Source: Caulobacteraceae bacterium (GTDB lineage Bacteria; Pseudomonadota; Alphaproteobacteria; Caulobacterales; Aquidulcibacteraceae). From it: 64,000 bases of DNA. Under the pieces are notes generated by a model. The model was given only the letters and a program-made list of their open reading frames with translations. It ran no database searches and had not been told where the DNA came from. Position numbers and translations under genes: made by a program. The number at the start of each line of letters is the position of its first letter. Within the stretch, counting starts at the first letter, position 1. This document shows positions 16,323-25,425 of this stretch, piece by piece. Location: NCBI GenBank assembly GCA_016703335.1, contig JADJCG010000011.1, positions 62,001 to 126,000 of the forward strand, written 5' to 3'.

Positions 16323-18529
16323 TGGCGCCCTCGCATGATCTTGCCGCTTGAGCCAAGCCGGAGCGCATTGGCGACGACCAGGATTGATGAGCCCGACATG
16401 GCGAGCGCCGCGATCAAGGGGGTCACGAGCCCTGCGATTGCGACTGGTACCGCGATGATGTTGTAGACGATTGCGAGGATCATGTTCTGGCGCACGAGCA
16501 CCGCCGCGCGGCGTGCGACAGCAATGGTTTCGGGTACAGCCAAGAGACTTGGTCGTAGAAACACAAAGTCCGCCGCGTTGCGGCCAATATCGGCAGCGCT
16601 TGCCGGGGCCATTGATGCGTGCGCGGCGAGCAGCGCCGGCGCATCGTTGATGCCGTCGCCCACCATGAGCGCCTTGACGCCCTCTGTATTCCGTTGGGCG
16701 ACGTAGGCAGCCTTTTCAGCGGGCGCGACGCGCGCCTGGGACGGGATGTCTAACGCTGCGGCCAATGAGGTGACCGGCGTTGCATGGTCCCCCGACAACA
16801 TCTCGACGCTCAATCTGTCCTGCTTCAGCGCGCGTATCGCAGCATCCACATCGGGCCGCAGCACGGCTTTGAACGCAAAGCGCGCAAGCACCGCTCCGTT
16901 CTGCGTAAAGACCACGGCGCCGTCGTCTGGCGCCTCCGCATTCCCGCTCGCCCAAGCCTGTTGACCAAGCCTATAGGTTGCGCCTCCAGCGCGTCCCTCG
17001 ACGCCAGCGCCTGCATCCTCGCGCAACGCCTCAAACTCAATATGCGCTGGCGGCGCGTAATGGGCGATGGCGCGTGCATACGGATGCTTCGAATGAGCGG
17101 CGAGCGCAGCGGCAATGCCCGGCGACTCCCCTGTCATTGCTTCACAGAACGCGATAGCCGGCGCGTCCAGCGTGAGAGTACCCGTCTTGTCGAAGATGAC
17201 GGCGTTGATCTCCGCGAGGCGTTCGAGAGCGGCGCCGTCTTTGACCATAACGCCGGCCGCGAACAAGCGGCGCGCAGCCGCGACATGGACCATCGGCACA
17301 GCAAGACCGAGAGCACAAGGACAGGTAATGATCAGCACAGCCACCGCAACGGTGAGAGCGTGATGGAAATCCCCGTTGAGGCTCCACCAGCCGAGTAGCG
17401 TCGCGAGCGCGGCCAAGTGGACAACCGGCGCATAGAGGCGCGCGGCGCGGTCGGCGATGCGGCGATAGAAAGAACGACCGGATTCAGCCGCTTCCATCAT
17501 CCGCATCATCTCGGCCAGGAAGGATTCATGGACGGCGGCGGTCGCCTCGACGGTGAGCGCCCCAGAAAGATTGAGTGCGCCTGCCACGAGGTCGTCGCCT
17601 GGCCGGGCCGTGACGGGCGCGCTCTCGCCCGTTAGCAGCGAGAGGTCGATGGACGAGGCGCCGGCAATGACGCGCGCATTGACCGGAATGCGTTCACCGG
17701 CCGCGATCGACAAGACCATGCCGGGTTGGATGTGTTCAACCGGGACATAGGCGCGCACGCCGTCTTCGCCGATGACAGTGGCGCTGCGTGCAGCGAGGCG
17801 CGCGAGGCCCAATACAGCCGAGCGGGCCCGTTCGCGCATCAGGTGATCGAGTGTGCGGCCTGTCAGCAGAAAGAATATCAGCGTCACGGCCGCATCGAAA
17901 TAGGCATGCTGGCCGTGGGTAATGGTCTCATAGAGACTGAGACCGAAGGCTGTCAGCACGCCGATTGAGATCGGCACGTCCATATTGGTTTGGCCATGCC
18001 GCAGCACGCGCCACGCCGAACGGAAGAACACCCGTCCTGAATAGGCCAACGTCGGCAGCGCAATCAGTGCGGATAGCCAGTGGAAAATCTGGCGGGTTGA
18101 TGCATCCGCGCCTGACCACACCGAGACCGAGAGCAGCATGATGTTCATGGCGCCGAAGCCAGCAACCGCGAGTGCGCGCAGCAATTCGCTCCGTGCGTCG
18201 TCGCGGTCATCGCTCCCCTTTTCCTGCGCATGCGCGCTGAAGCCGAGCGCCGCGAGCGTTTCGATGAGCGGCGGCGGCGTGGAGGTTCGCCAGCGGACTC
18301 GCACGCGCTTGGTCGAGAGATTGACGCGCGCCTCCGTGATATCCGGGAGATTTTTCAGCGCCCGTTCGATTCGGGCGATGCAACCGGCGCAGTGGATTTC
18401 CGGGACAACGAGTTCGGCTTCGCGCTCGCCGCCGGCTATGGGAACGCTGGCGAGCACAAGCTCGGCTGCAGCCCGATCAAGCCCCCGCAAACTTGTGTCG
18501 GCTTCAGTTTGCGAGCGCACGATAGGCAT
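16319..18529 (-). CDS. ccoI: CcoI, copper-transporting P1B-type ATPase
   Basis: 736 residues. The N-terminal metal-binding domain has CAGC at residues 47-50. The ion channel helix carries CPCALGLAVP, the phosphorylation site is DKTGTLT and the hinge is GDGINDAPALL. CcoI/FixI exports or delivers copper for the CuB centre of cbb3 oxidase. It overlaps the end of the DUF2189 gene by 26 bases and the start of ccoS by four, so it sits in one operon with them. The frame is intact throughout. Confidence 0.93.
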   Translation of the reverse strand: MPIVRSQTEADTSLRGLDRAAAELVLASVPIAGGEREAELVVPEIHCAGCIARIERALKNLPDITEARVNLSTKRVRVRWRTSTPPPLIETLAALGFSAHAQEKGSDDRDDARSELLRALAVAGFGAMNIMLLSVSVWSGADASTRQIFHWLSALIALPTLAYSGRVFFRSAWRVLRHGQTNMDVPISIGVLTAFGLSLYETITHGQHAYFDAAVTLIFFLLTGRTLDHLMRERARSAVLGLARLAARSATVIGEDGVRAYVPVEHIQPGMVLSIAAGERIPVNARVIAGASSIDLSLLTGESAPVTARPGDDLVAGALNLSGALTVEATAAVHESFLAEMMRMMEAAESGRSFYRRIADRAARLYAPVVHLAALATLLGWWSLNGDFHHALTVAVAVLIITCPCALGLAVPMVHVAAARRLFAAGVMVKDGAALERLAEINAVIFDKTGTLTLDAPAIAFCEAMTGESPGIAAALAAHSKHPYARAIAHYAPPAHIEFEALREDAGAGVEGRAGGATYRLGQQAWASGNAEAPDDGAVVFTQNGAVLARFAFKAVLRPDVDAAIRALKQDRLSVEMLSGDHATPVTSLAAALDIPSQARVAPAEKAAYVAQRNTEGVKALMVGDGINDAPALLAAHASMAPASAADIGRNAADFVFLRPSLLAVPETIAVARRAAVLVRQNMILAIVYNIIAVPVAIAGLVTPLIAALAMSGSSILVVANALRLGSSGKIMRGRQ

Positions 18530-19289
18530 GCCAGACGCCGTGGCCGAGCACGGGGAAGACGACGATAAGGCCGAGGAAGAAGGTTGCGATGCTGAACGCA
18601 GACAGCACGCAGACGATCAAGGCCCACATGATCATCACTGGCCGATTGCCCCATACGCGCGCCATGGAAAGTCCCATGGCGGTCAGTGCATCGGTGCGTT
18701 CGGCAAGCAGCATGGGCATCGCGAAAACGCTGATGGCGAAAGCGAAGGCGGCGAAGAGACCACCGACAGCGGTCCCGACCAGAAGCATGGCCCATCCGGT
18801 CGGCGTCGTCAGCAGCATCTCGGCGATATGGTCGATACCCGGAAAGGGTCGCACGCCGAAGAAGAGCGCATAGACGATGACGGCCGCGCGCATCCATAGA
18901 AGCGCCAGAAGACTGAGCAGCACGCCCGCGAAGATGACCTGATAGCCCGACTGCGCCCGCACGAAGAGCATGCGGAAGAAGCGCACCTTCTCACCGGCTG
19001 CGATGCGGCGGCTCTTCTCGTAGAGGCCGATCGCGAGGATCGGGCCCACAACGAGGAAACCCGCGAGCGCCGGAAAGAGGATGTAGTCGAGGCGGAGCGC
19101 GAAGAGACCCCAGACGATCGCTGCCGAGACCGAAGCGACGAGCAAACCATAGAGCAGGCTTGCGAGTGGATTGACCCAGAAGTCGCGCCAGCCAGCGCCA
19201 AGCCAGCCGAAGGCCGCTGATACGGGCAGGTGGCGGTTGAAGTCATAGGCCGGCGGATGGCGCGGCTCGACGGCTGGCAATGACGACAT
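18504..19289 (-). CDS. DUF2189 membrane protein
   Basis: 261 residues from ATG 19289, with GAGGAGG just upstream; the frame opens earlier at 19352. About six membrane helices follow a short cytoplasmic N-terminus (FGWLGAGWRDFWVNPLASLLYGLLVA is characteristic of DUF2189). The biochemical function is unknown. In alphaproteobacteria it is frequently linked to cco/fix genes, and here it lies between ccoP and ccoI, so a role in oxidase assembly or the electron-transfer membrane is possible. Confidence 0.8.
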   Translation of the reverse strand: MSSLPAVEPRHPPAYDFNRHLPVSAAFGWLGAGWRDFWVNPLASLLYGLLVASVSAAIVWGLFALRLDYILFPALAGFLVVGPILAIGLYEKSRRIAAGEKVRFFRMLFVRAQSGYQVIFAGVLLSLLALLWMRAAVIVYALFFGVRPFPGIDHIAEMLLTTPTGWAMLLVGTAVGGLFAAFAFAISVFAMPMLLAERTDALTAMGLSMARVWGNRPVMIMWALIVCVLSAFSIATFFLGLIVVFPVLGHGVWHAYRALAN

Positions 19290-19299
19290 CAGCGCCTCC

Positions 19300-19488
19300 T
19301 CATTCGGACCGGCACGCGGATTTCGCGGCGGCGTCTGCACCCTCGCGGGCATGCGCCACGCAATCGGGCTTGGTTGTCATAGCGACATAGGCGAGATGCG
19401 CGTTGGCGCCCACGAGCAGGAGAAGGCCGGCGGCGACGGCAAGCCAGACTAAGACCGGGCGATTGCGGGCGGAGGCTTTCGCGTTCAC
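19300..19488 (-). CDS. Small single-helix membrane protein in the cco operon
   Basis: 62 residues. A basic N-terminus leads into one helix VLVWLAVAAGLLLLVGANAHLAYVA, then a short periplasmic tail with two cysteines (KPDCVAHAREGADAAAKSACRSE). It overlaps the ccoP stop as ATGA. It occupies the place where ccoG/ccoH often begin but does not resemble either. The paired Cys and the position suggest a small accessory factor. Confidence 0.6.
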   Translation of the reverse strand: MNAKASARNRPVLVWLAVAAGLLLLVGANAHLAYVAMTTKPDCVAHAREGADAAAKSACRSE

Positions 19489-20360
19489 TCGGCCCTCCGC
19501 TGTTGATCAATCAAATACAAAGTGAGCATGCGCCGCTGCGCGAGCGTGAGGCGCGCCTCCCATGCTGGCATCTGCCCTTGCCGCCCAGACCACACGGTTT
19601 GGAACACCGACTCTTGATCACCGCCATAGAGCCACTCGTCGTCGGTGAGGTTGGGCGCGCCCAGCTGCTGATTGCCTTCGCCGCGCGCGCCATGACAGGA
19701 GGCGCAGTTGCCGGCGAACACCTCGGCGCCCCGGGTGAGTGCGGCGCTGGGGGCGGGTGCGCGTGCGGCGAACAAGGACCGCACATAAGCGACGACCGCC
19801 CGGACGTCCTCTTGCGGCAGCAATTGATCGCGCCCGAAGGCCATCATCTGGGACATATGCGCGTCGGGGTGGCCAGAATTGACGCCCGCGCGGATCGTCT
19901 CGGCGATGGCGTCAGGCGCGCTGCCCCATAGCCACGCGTCGTCTCGGAGGTTCGGGAAACCGGGTGCGCCGCCGCCATTCTGCCCATGGCAGGCCGCGCA
20001 ATTGTCGCCAAAGAGCGATGGCGCACTCTCGCGGACGCGCGTCATCAAAGCTGGGTCGGCGAGCGCTTGATCAAAGGGCATCTCTTCGAGCTTTTGGGTC
20101 CAGGCCGCGCGCCCTGCTTCCGCGCCCGCGACCTCGCGCGCGACGCTTGTGCGCTGGTCGATGCCGAGCAGCCCTTTGGTGTAGGAAAGCCCCGTCGGCC
20201 AAGCCGGCATCAAAACCCAATAAACGACCGAAAACAGAAACGCCGCGACCAAGAAGAAATACACGGGGCGTGGCACCGGCGTGTTGAGTTCCTTGATGCC
20301 GTTCCATTCATGGCCGGTCGTTTTGTAACCGCTATGCGGATCGCGCTCGTCTACCGACAC
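19485..20360 (-). CDS. ccoP: CcoP, dihaem cytochrome c subunit of cbb3 oxidase
   Basis: 291 residues with GTG start at 20360. One N-terminal membrane helix (VYFFLVAAFLFSVVYWVLMPAWP) anchors two cytochrome c domains. Haem sites are CAACH (about residue 139) and CASCH (about residue 226), each followed by the PNL..D.WL.G pattern typical of CcoP. It passes electrons to CcoO. The start overlaps the end of ccoQ. Confidence 0.95.
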   Translation of the reverse strand: MSVDERDPHSGYKTTGHEWNGIKELNTPVPRPVYFFLVAAFLFSVVYWVLMPAWPTGLSYTKGLLGIDQRTSVAREVAGAEAGRAAWTQKLEEMPFDQALADPALMTRVRESAPSLFGDNCAACHGQNGGGAPGFPNLRDDAWLWGSAPDAIAETIRAGVNSGHPDAHMSQMMAFGRDQLLPQEDVRAVVAYVRSLFAARAPAPSAALTRGAEVFAGNCASCHGARGEGNQQLGAPNLTDDEWLYGGDQESVFQTVWSGRQGQMPAWEARLTLAQRRMLTLYLIDQQRRAE

Positions 20361-20521
20361 GGGCGGTCCCCTTCGTCTAAAATGGCGCGTGCGGCTTCGT
20401 CAAAGCGCGCCTTGTTGCGCGGCAAATAGGCGTAGATCACGACGCCAATCGACAATGCGATCAAGTAGAAGAGCCCGAAGGTTTTTGAGAAGGCGACGAG
20501 GAAGTCGTGCTCGATGGTCAT
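20351..20521 (-). CDS. ccoQ: CcoQ, small subunit of cbb3 oxidase
   Basis: 56 residues, MTIEHDFLVAFSKTFGLFYL then IALSIGVVIYAYLPRNKARF. One membrane helix ends in the P.NK..F motif of CcoQ/FixQ. The ATG at 20521 overlaps the ccoO stop (ATGA), and the TAG at 20351 lies inside the start of ccoP. CcoQ stabilises the complex. Confidence 0.9.
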   Translation of the reverse strand: MTIEHDFLVAFSKTFGLFYLIALSIGVVIYAYLPRNKARFDEAARAILDEGDRPCR

Positions 20522-21252
20522 TCAGCGCCCTCCTCGTCGACTGGCCGGTCCGCGATCGTCGTTTGACGCCCGAGCATTTGCAGATAGGCCACGAGCGCAT
20601 CCATTTCAGTGGGCGCGCCGGGTTGGCCGTCGAAGTCACGGATATTGGTCGCCTCGCCATAGCGTTCGGCGACGCTCCAGGCGCGATCCGTGTTCGGCGC
20701 GGCCTGCCCGGCCGCGTCAGCGGATGCGTTCTCGATCATGGCCTCGGTGTAGGGCACGCCCAGGGTACGCAAGCGGCGGAGGTGAAGCTGAAGGTCATCG
20801 ATGCGTAGTTGATGGCGGGAAAGCCAAGCATAGGCCGGCATCACTGATTGCGGCACGAGATCACGCGGGTTGTTCAAATGCGCCGTGTGCCAGGCGTCGG
20901 AATATTTGCCGCCCAGGCGCGCAAGGTCGGGGCCGGTGCGCTTCGATCCCCAAAGCATCGGGTGGTCGTATTGGGACTCGGCTGCGCGCGAGTAAGGCCC
21001 GTAGCGTTCGACCTCATCGCGGAGCGTGCGGATCATCTGCGAATGGCAAGCGTTGCAGCCTTCGCGGATATAGATGTTGCGCCCGGCAAGTTCGAGCGGT
21101 GTCAAGACGCGCATATCCGGCGCCTCTTCAACGGTTTGATCGATGGTGAAGAGCGGCGCGATTTCGACGAGACCGCCGATGCTGGAGACACCGATGATGG
21201 CGAGCACGAGCGCGAGTGCTTTCTTTTCGAGTTTATAATGCAGTCCGAACAT
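20518..21252 (-). CDS. ccoO: CcoO, monohaem cytochrome c subunit of cbb3 oxidase
   Basis: 244 residues. An N-terminal membrane anchor (ALALVLAIIGVSSIGGLVEIAPLF) is followed by the haem c site CNACH in REGCNACHSQMIRTL. LAGRNIYIREGC, YGPYSRAAESQYDHPMLWGSKRTGPDLAR and HLNNPRD are all standard FixO blocks. The frame is intact, the start is 4 bases after the ccoN stop, and it overlaps ccoQ at its end. Confidence 0.95.
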   Translation of the reverse strand: MFGLHYKLEKKALALVLAIIGVSSIGGLVEIAPLFTIDQTVEEAPDMRVLTPLELAGRNIYIREGCNACHSQMIRTLRDEVERYGPYSRAAESQYDHPMLWGSKRTGPDLARLGGKYSDAWHTAHLNNPRDLVPQSVMPAYAWLSRHQLRIDDLQLHLRRLRTLGVPYTEAMIENASADAAGQAAPNTDRAWSVAERYGEATNIRDFDGQPGAPTEMDALVAYLQMLGRQTTIADRPVDEEGAE

Positions 21253-21255
21253 CGC

Positions 21256-22909
21256 CTACCTCCCCGCCTCAAGCGCGGGACGCGGCGCCGGTTCTGGCAC
21301 GTCTCCCTCAAGTACACTCGCCGCGCGTCCGGCGCGGATCGTCATCCAGATATTGTAGCAGCCGACCAGCGCGCCAATGAGGAAGAAGAGACCGCCAACC
21401 GCGCGGGCGATGTAATACGGGTGCATCGCTTCCAGCGAGTCGACGAACGAATAAGCAAGCGTGCCGCTCTCGTTATAGGTGCGCCACATAAGGCCCTGGA
21501 TGATGCCAGAGTTCCACATCGCGAAAACGTAAATGAGGGTGCCGGCGAGCGCGAGCCAGAAGTGGACTTCGACGAGACGCGGCGACCACATGGTCTTTTG
21601 TTTCCCAAAGCCAGGGCACCGAGGCGTAAATGGCGCCGAAGGTGATCATCGCGACCCAGCCGAGCGCGCCCGCATGCACGTGACCAACTGTCCAGTCGGT
21701 ATAGTGCGAGAGCGCATTCACCGAGCGTATGGCCATGAACGAGCCTTCGAAGGTCGACAGCCCGTAGAACACCGCAGCCACAAACATGAAGCGAAGCGTC
21801 GCGTCATCGCGCACGCGATGCCAGGCGCCGTTCAGCGTCAGCAGCGCGTTCCCCGCTGACGCCCATGACGGCACCAGCAACATCACGGAAAAGGTCATGC
21901 CGAGCGTCTGCACCCAATGCGGCAGCGCCGTGTAGTGCAGGTGGTGCGAACCCGCCCACATGTAGAAGAAGGTGATGCCCCAGAAACTGATGATCGAGAG
22001 CCGGTAGGAAAAGATCGGCCGCTCGGCCCGCTTCGGCAGATAATAATACATCATGCCGAGGAAGCCGGAGGTGAGGAAGAAGGCGACGGCGTTGTGGCCA
22101 TACCACCATTGGGTCATGGCGTCCTGCACACCGGAGAAGAGTGAATAGCTTTTCGCCGACGCCCATGAGAGCGGCAGCGCGAGACCGTTCACGATATGCA
22201 GCACCGCGACCACCAGAATGAAGGCGAGATAATACCAGTTCGAGACGTAGATATGCGGCTCTTTGCGGCGCGCGAGCGTGCGAAGATAGAGCACAAGATA
22301 CGCGACCCAGACGATGACGAGCCAGAGGTCAGCATACCATTCTGGCTCAGCATATTCCTTCGACTGGTTGATGCCCCAGAGATAGCCGGTGACCGCGAGC
22401 AGGCAGAAGAGGTTGTAGCCCCAGAGCACGAAGAGCGGCGACAGATGCCCGGCAAGCCGCGTGCGGCACGTGCGCTGCACGACGTAGAAGGATGTCGCGA
22501 TAAGCGCGTTGCCGCCGAACCCAAAAATAACGCCGGTCGTGTGCACGGGGCGCAGGCGCCCAAAACTCGCCCATGCTTCATCGACAAAAGTGAGGTTGGG
22601 GTTGACGAGCAACCATGCGACCCAATCGCCGACGAACATGCCGATGACGGCCCATATCATCGCGAGGATGATGCCGACCTTGACGGGCGTATCGTAATAC
22701 TCGCCCGAGCGATCTGCGGCGGGCTCTGGATCATAGTAGCGTGTGAGCACGCCAAAGAGACTGAGCAGCGCGAAGACGAGTACGAGCCAGCCGTGCCCCG
22801 CGATCGGGTCAGCGCGACCGAAGGCGGCGAGAAACAGTCCGCCGATCGCAAACACGGCAAGAAAGATCAACGCCGCCTGGCGCTGGCCTGTTGTCAGCTC
22901 GCTAGTCAT
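21256..22909 (-). CDS. ccoN: CcoN, catalytic subunit of cbb3 oxidase, one frameshift
   Basis: A twelve-helix haem-copper oxidase subunit. WWYGHNAVAFFLTSGFLGMMYYYLP and MWAGSHHLHYTALPHWVQTLG carry the His ligands for CuB and haem. FEGSFMAIRSVNALSHYTDWTVGHVHAG is the region of the low- and high-spin haem His residues. The frame is open from 22909 to about 21610, then shifts in a short A run (AAACAAAAG). The other frame gives MWSPRLVEVHFWLALAGTL and the remaining helices to 21256. The break lies in an otherwise canonical operon, so a sequencing error is the likely cause. No FNR/FixK box is evident in the 130 bases upstream. Confidence 0.9.
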
Positions 22910-23043
22910 GCCCCTCGTCTCGCTTTCTGCCCCGCGTCCTCAACCTATCGTTTGTGGCCGCGCTTATACTGGTATATTACATGCCGCTTTTACGCGCGGT
23001 CAACGGGGCGCGTTAGCCGCGATGTATCGTAAAACGAAACGAC

Positions 23044-23427
23044 CTAGTCACGGCTCACCTGCTCAATTTTGAGCAGGTGATCTCTCCCGTCGGGCCCGGT
23101 CCAGGCGATGCTTTGGCCGGGGCGGAGGCCAAGCAGCATGGCGCCAACCTGTGTCAGGACAGAAATTCGGCGGGCGCTGATATCTGCCTCGTTCGGGAAG
23201 ACCAAAGCGAAGTCGCGATACGCTGAGCCATCATAGTTGAACGTTACCCGGTCGTGCATGCGCACGATCTCGGGTGGCGCCTCGATCCCCACCTGCGCGC
23301 GAGTGAGTTCTTCGATGAGGGTGTGCGCGCCCGGTTCGCGGCCGAGCGCTGTATAAGCAAGGTCCAGCAAACGGTCGTGCTCATCTTGCGTTACGAAGAG
23401 CGGTGGTCTCGATTGTAGTGTGGTCAT
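23044..23427 (-). CDS. rnk: Rnk-like nucleoside diphosphate kinase regulator (GreA/GreB C-terminal domain)
   Basis: 127 residues from ATG 23427, chosen for GGAG at about 10 bases upstream; the frame opens at 23535. RVTFNYDGSAYRDFALVFPNEADISARRISVLTQVGAMLLGLRPGQSIAW is the GreA/GreB C-terminal domain as found in Rnk. Rnk-type proteins bind RNA polymerase near the secondary channel. The gene stands alone between the cco operon and the NO-stress genes; link to either is uncertain. Confidence 0.8.
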   Translation of the reverse strand: MTTLQSRPPLFVTQDEHDRLLDLAYTALGREPGAHTLIEELTRAQVGIEAPPEIVRMHDRVTFNYDGSAYRDFALVFPNEADISARRISVLTQVGAMLLGLRPGQSIAWTGPDGRDHLLKIEQVSRD

Positions 23428-23508
23428 AGCGGTCTCCATGCGCCGCGCACCGCCAGCGGCGGCGCCTGCGCGTCGTTGAGTGTGAACTAAAGAAAAGCGG
23501 AAACGATA

Positions 23509-23550
23509 AGCCCCTAGCGCTGCTGGGGCCTCCAAGCAGAACTAGGGGCT
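23509..23550 (-). terminator. Strong two-part hairpin, probable terminator of the nsrR-side operon
   Basis: AGCCCCTAG (23509-23517) pairs with CTAGGGGCT (23542-23550). Inside, CTGCT and AGCAG add five more pairs across a 2x2 internal loop. On the minus strand the stem is followed by TATCGTTTCC. It lies 93 bases after the ric stop codon and upstream of rnk, so it probably ends the haemoglobin-ric transcript. The symmetry would also suit a protein-binding site. Confidence 0.55.
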
Positions 23551-23642
23551 ATCCGCGTGCGGGGGCACGCGGAAGGCGTAGGCGCGTAAGGGCGACGTTC
23601 TGCTTCATGATGCAGGCAATGTCGGCGCCCGCAGCCAGGGAG

Positions 23643-24356
23643 TCAATCTATTTGCTTCGCTGGCATAACCATGCCGGGGCAAATGGGCAAAGCAGGCAGC
23701 TCCGTCGCAAATTGCGGGAAGAGAACATTATTCTCCAAATGGATATGCTGCATGAGATCGTCGGCCAGCTTGCGGACGCCCGCATAAAGCGCACGCCAAC
23801 TCCCGCAGGCCTCGGCCGGCAAGACACCGTTCCGATACAAGCGCTCGATCTCGCGGAGACGTTCGCCGTGATCATCGTGCTCGATGCGCATGCGTTGAAT
23901 GGGATGAGCGATGCCCGTATGCGTGCCGAGGCGCATCATCGGAAACAGCACTGCTTCTTCCTTCATCATGTGCGTCTCAAGTTCGTACGCGGCCGTGCGG
24001 AGCGCTTCGGCGAGGCCCGCCGGCACGTCCGGATGACTTGCATGCACACGTTCGACCTTCTCCGCGAGGCGGATTAGTTCGGGCAGCTCGCGGCGATGGG
24101 TTTCGTGATAGCGCTCAAGAATATGATCGATGAGCGCGCCCGGTTCTTCGGGGTAAGCACGCGGCGCCGATTGGTCGAGGGCGCGCAGTTCGGCGACGAT
24201 CTGCTCAAGCGCAACGCCCGGCTCTTTAACGGCCTCCGCCAGCAAGACGTCGCCGCCGCAGCAAAAATCCATGCCGTAGCGGCGAAAGATCGCGCTCGCC
24301 CCCGGCAAGAGGACGGCGATTTCGCCAAGGGCCATGCGGTCAAGTGTCGTGTTCAT
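23643..24356 (-). CDS. ric: Ric/YtfE-type iron-sulfur cluster repair diiron protein
   Basis: 237 residues from ATG 24356 (GGAAAGGA upstream). The N-terminal ScdA domain holds IFRRYGMDFCCGGD. The rest is a hemerythrin-like four-helix bundle with His and Glu ligands in IDHILERYHETHRRELPEL, YELETHMMKEEAVLFP, RIEHDDHGERL and MQHIHLENNVLFPQF. Ric proteins repair Fe-S clusters damaged by NO or peroxide, and their genes are classic NsrR targets. It overlaps the end of the truncated haemoglobin gene by 17 bases. Confidence 0.92.
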   Translation of the reverse strand: MNTTLDRMALGEIAVLLPGASAIFRRYGMDFCCGGDVLLAEAVKEPGVALEQIVAELRALDQSAPRAYPEEPGALIDHILERYHETHRRELPELIRLAEKVERVHASHPDVPAGLAEALRTAAYELETHMMKEEAVLFPMMRLGTHTGIAHPIQRMRIEHDDHGERLREIERLYRNGVLPAEACGSWRALYAGVRKLADDLMQHIHLENNVLFPQFATELPALPICPGMVMPAKQID

Positions 24357-24822
24357 GGGGCGTCCTTTCCTCTGTCGCGTGCAATGCAGGCAAACGCTCG
24401 TCCGTGCGGAGCATGTGACCACGTGCGCCGGCGATGCCGAGTTCCAGGCTTTGCGCGATCCGATTGGCGCGATCGATGAAGAGCGGCGCCGCGCGTCCAC
24501 ATACACTGCGCGCCGACGCGCCGAACAATTCGAGCCAGCGATCGAAATGGCTGGCGTCAACCGGCAGGCGCGCATGCATCGGCATCGGCTGGCCGTGATA
24601 GCGCCCGGTGCAAAGCATCACCGACGACCAGAAATCCGACATCCGCCGGAGGTGCGGCTCCCAGTCAGCAATGCGCGCCGCGAAGATCGGCCCGAGTGCC
24701 GCGTCGAGCCGCACCGCCGCATAGAAATGCCGCACCAGGCGATCGATCATGACCTCGTCAACGCCGAGCGCGACAGCGTCGGCGACGTAGTCAGGTCCCG
24801 ATGGCATGGGGCGCGTGTTCAT
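24340..24822 (-). CDS. Group III truncated haemoglobin
   Basis: 160 residues from ATG 24822; the frame also opens at 24858 but that would begin upstream of the operator. VMIDRLVRHFYAAVRLDAALGPIFAARIADWEPHLRRMSDFWSSVMLCTGRYHGQPMPMHARLPVDASHFDRWLELF is characteristic: the proximal His is in MPMHARL and the B10/E-helix residues fit group III. These proteins bind NO and oxygen. Together with Ric and NsrR it makes an NO-defence operon. No clear ribosome binding site is visible because the palindrome abuts the start codon. Confidence 0.88.
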   Translation of the reverse strand: MNTRPMPSGPDYVADAVALGVDEVMIDRLVRHFYAAVRLDAALGPIFAARIADWEPHLRRMSDFWSSVMLCTGRYHGQPMPMHARLPVDASHFDRWLELFGASARSVCGRAAPLFIDRANRIAQSLELGIAGARGHMLRTDERLPALHATEERTPHEHDT

Positions 24823-24823
24823 A

Positions 24824-24844
24824 AGTGGTATTTTACTTACCACT
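24824..24844. promoter_or_regulatory. Palindromic operator, probable NsrR/Rrf2 site
   Basis: AGTGGTA and TACCACT form a perfect 7-bp inverted repeat with a 7-base AT-rich centre, extendable to about 10 bp with one mismatch. It ends 2 bases before the haemoglobin start codon and lies just downstream of the nsrR gene. The length and symmetry suit an Rrf2-family dimer. Repressor binding here would block the haemoglobin-ric transcript. Confidence 0.65.
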
Positions 24845-24887
24845 AATAAATGATGCAAGCGAGAACGGCGGGCAGAACGACGCGCCC

Positions 24888-25328
24888 TCAGACCGCGAGC
24901 AGCCGCCGCATGCGCCGGGCGGCGCCTGGATTTCTGAGTAAATCGGCGAGAGAATAGCGGTTTAGCACCGCCTGAAAGGCCAGAAGCGCCTCTTCAAGCG
25001 GATCACGAAGACCGCAGGCGGGCGCGACGATGCAGGTATTCGTCTCGCGGCAGAAACATTCCACGATATGGAAATTGTCCTCGGTCGCGCGAATAACTTT
25101 TCCCAAGTTGATCTCACCGGCGGGCTTGGCCAAACGCAACCCGCCTCCCCGGCCGCGCTGACTTTCAACGAAGCCGCTCTGCGTCAGCGTTCGCGCGACT
25201 TTGTTGAGGTGATTGCGCGAGATGTCATACCGGCGCGAGACGGCCTCCACGGTGTGTACCTCGTCGGGCTCCAGAGCGAGAAGCATGAGAAGGCGCAAAG
25301 CGTAGTCGGTATGCAGTGTGAGACGCAC
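24888..25328 (-). CDS. nsrR: NsrR, NO-sensing Rrf2-family repressor
   Basis: 146 residues. The winged helix-turn-helix covers about residues 2-70 (MRLTLHTDYALRLLMLLAL, VSRRYDISRNHLNKVARTL, GRGGGLRLAKPAGEINLG). The cluster cysteines are C91, C93, C99 and C105 in ECFCRETNTCIVAPACGL, the NsrR arrangement for an NO-sensitive [4Fe-4S] or [2Fe-2S] cluster. It heads the run nsrR, truncated haemoglobin, ric. It diverges from the membrane protein gene at 25426. Confidence 0.9.
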   Translation of the reverse strand: MRLTLHTDYALRLLMLLALEPDEVHTVEAVSRRYDISRNHLNKVARTLTQSGFVESQRGRGGGLRLAKPAGEINLGKVIRATEDNFHIVECFCRETNTCIVAPACGLRDPLEEALLAFQAVLNRYSLADLLRNPGAARRMRRLLAV

Positions 25329-25425
25329 GAAGCGAAGCCTTTCTGGAGACGCGAATGGTCAAAATCGCCCCTCGCCATAAATCAGCATATCAGATACCGT
25401 TTTAGTCCTGAATAGGGAGAATACG

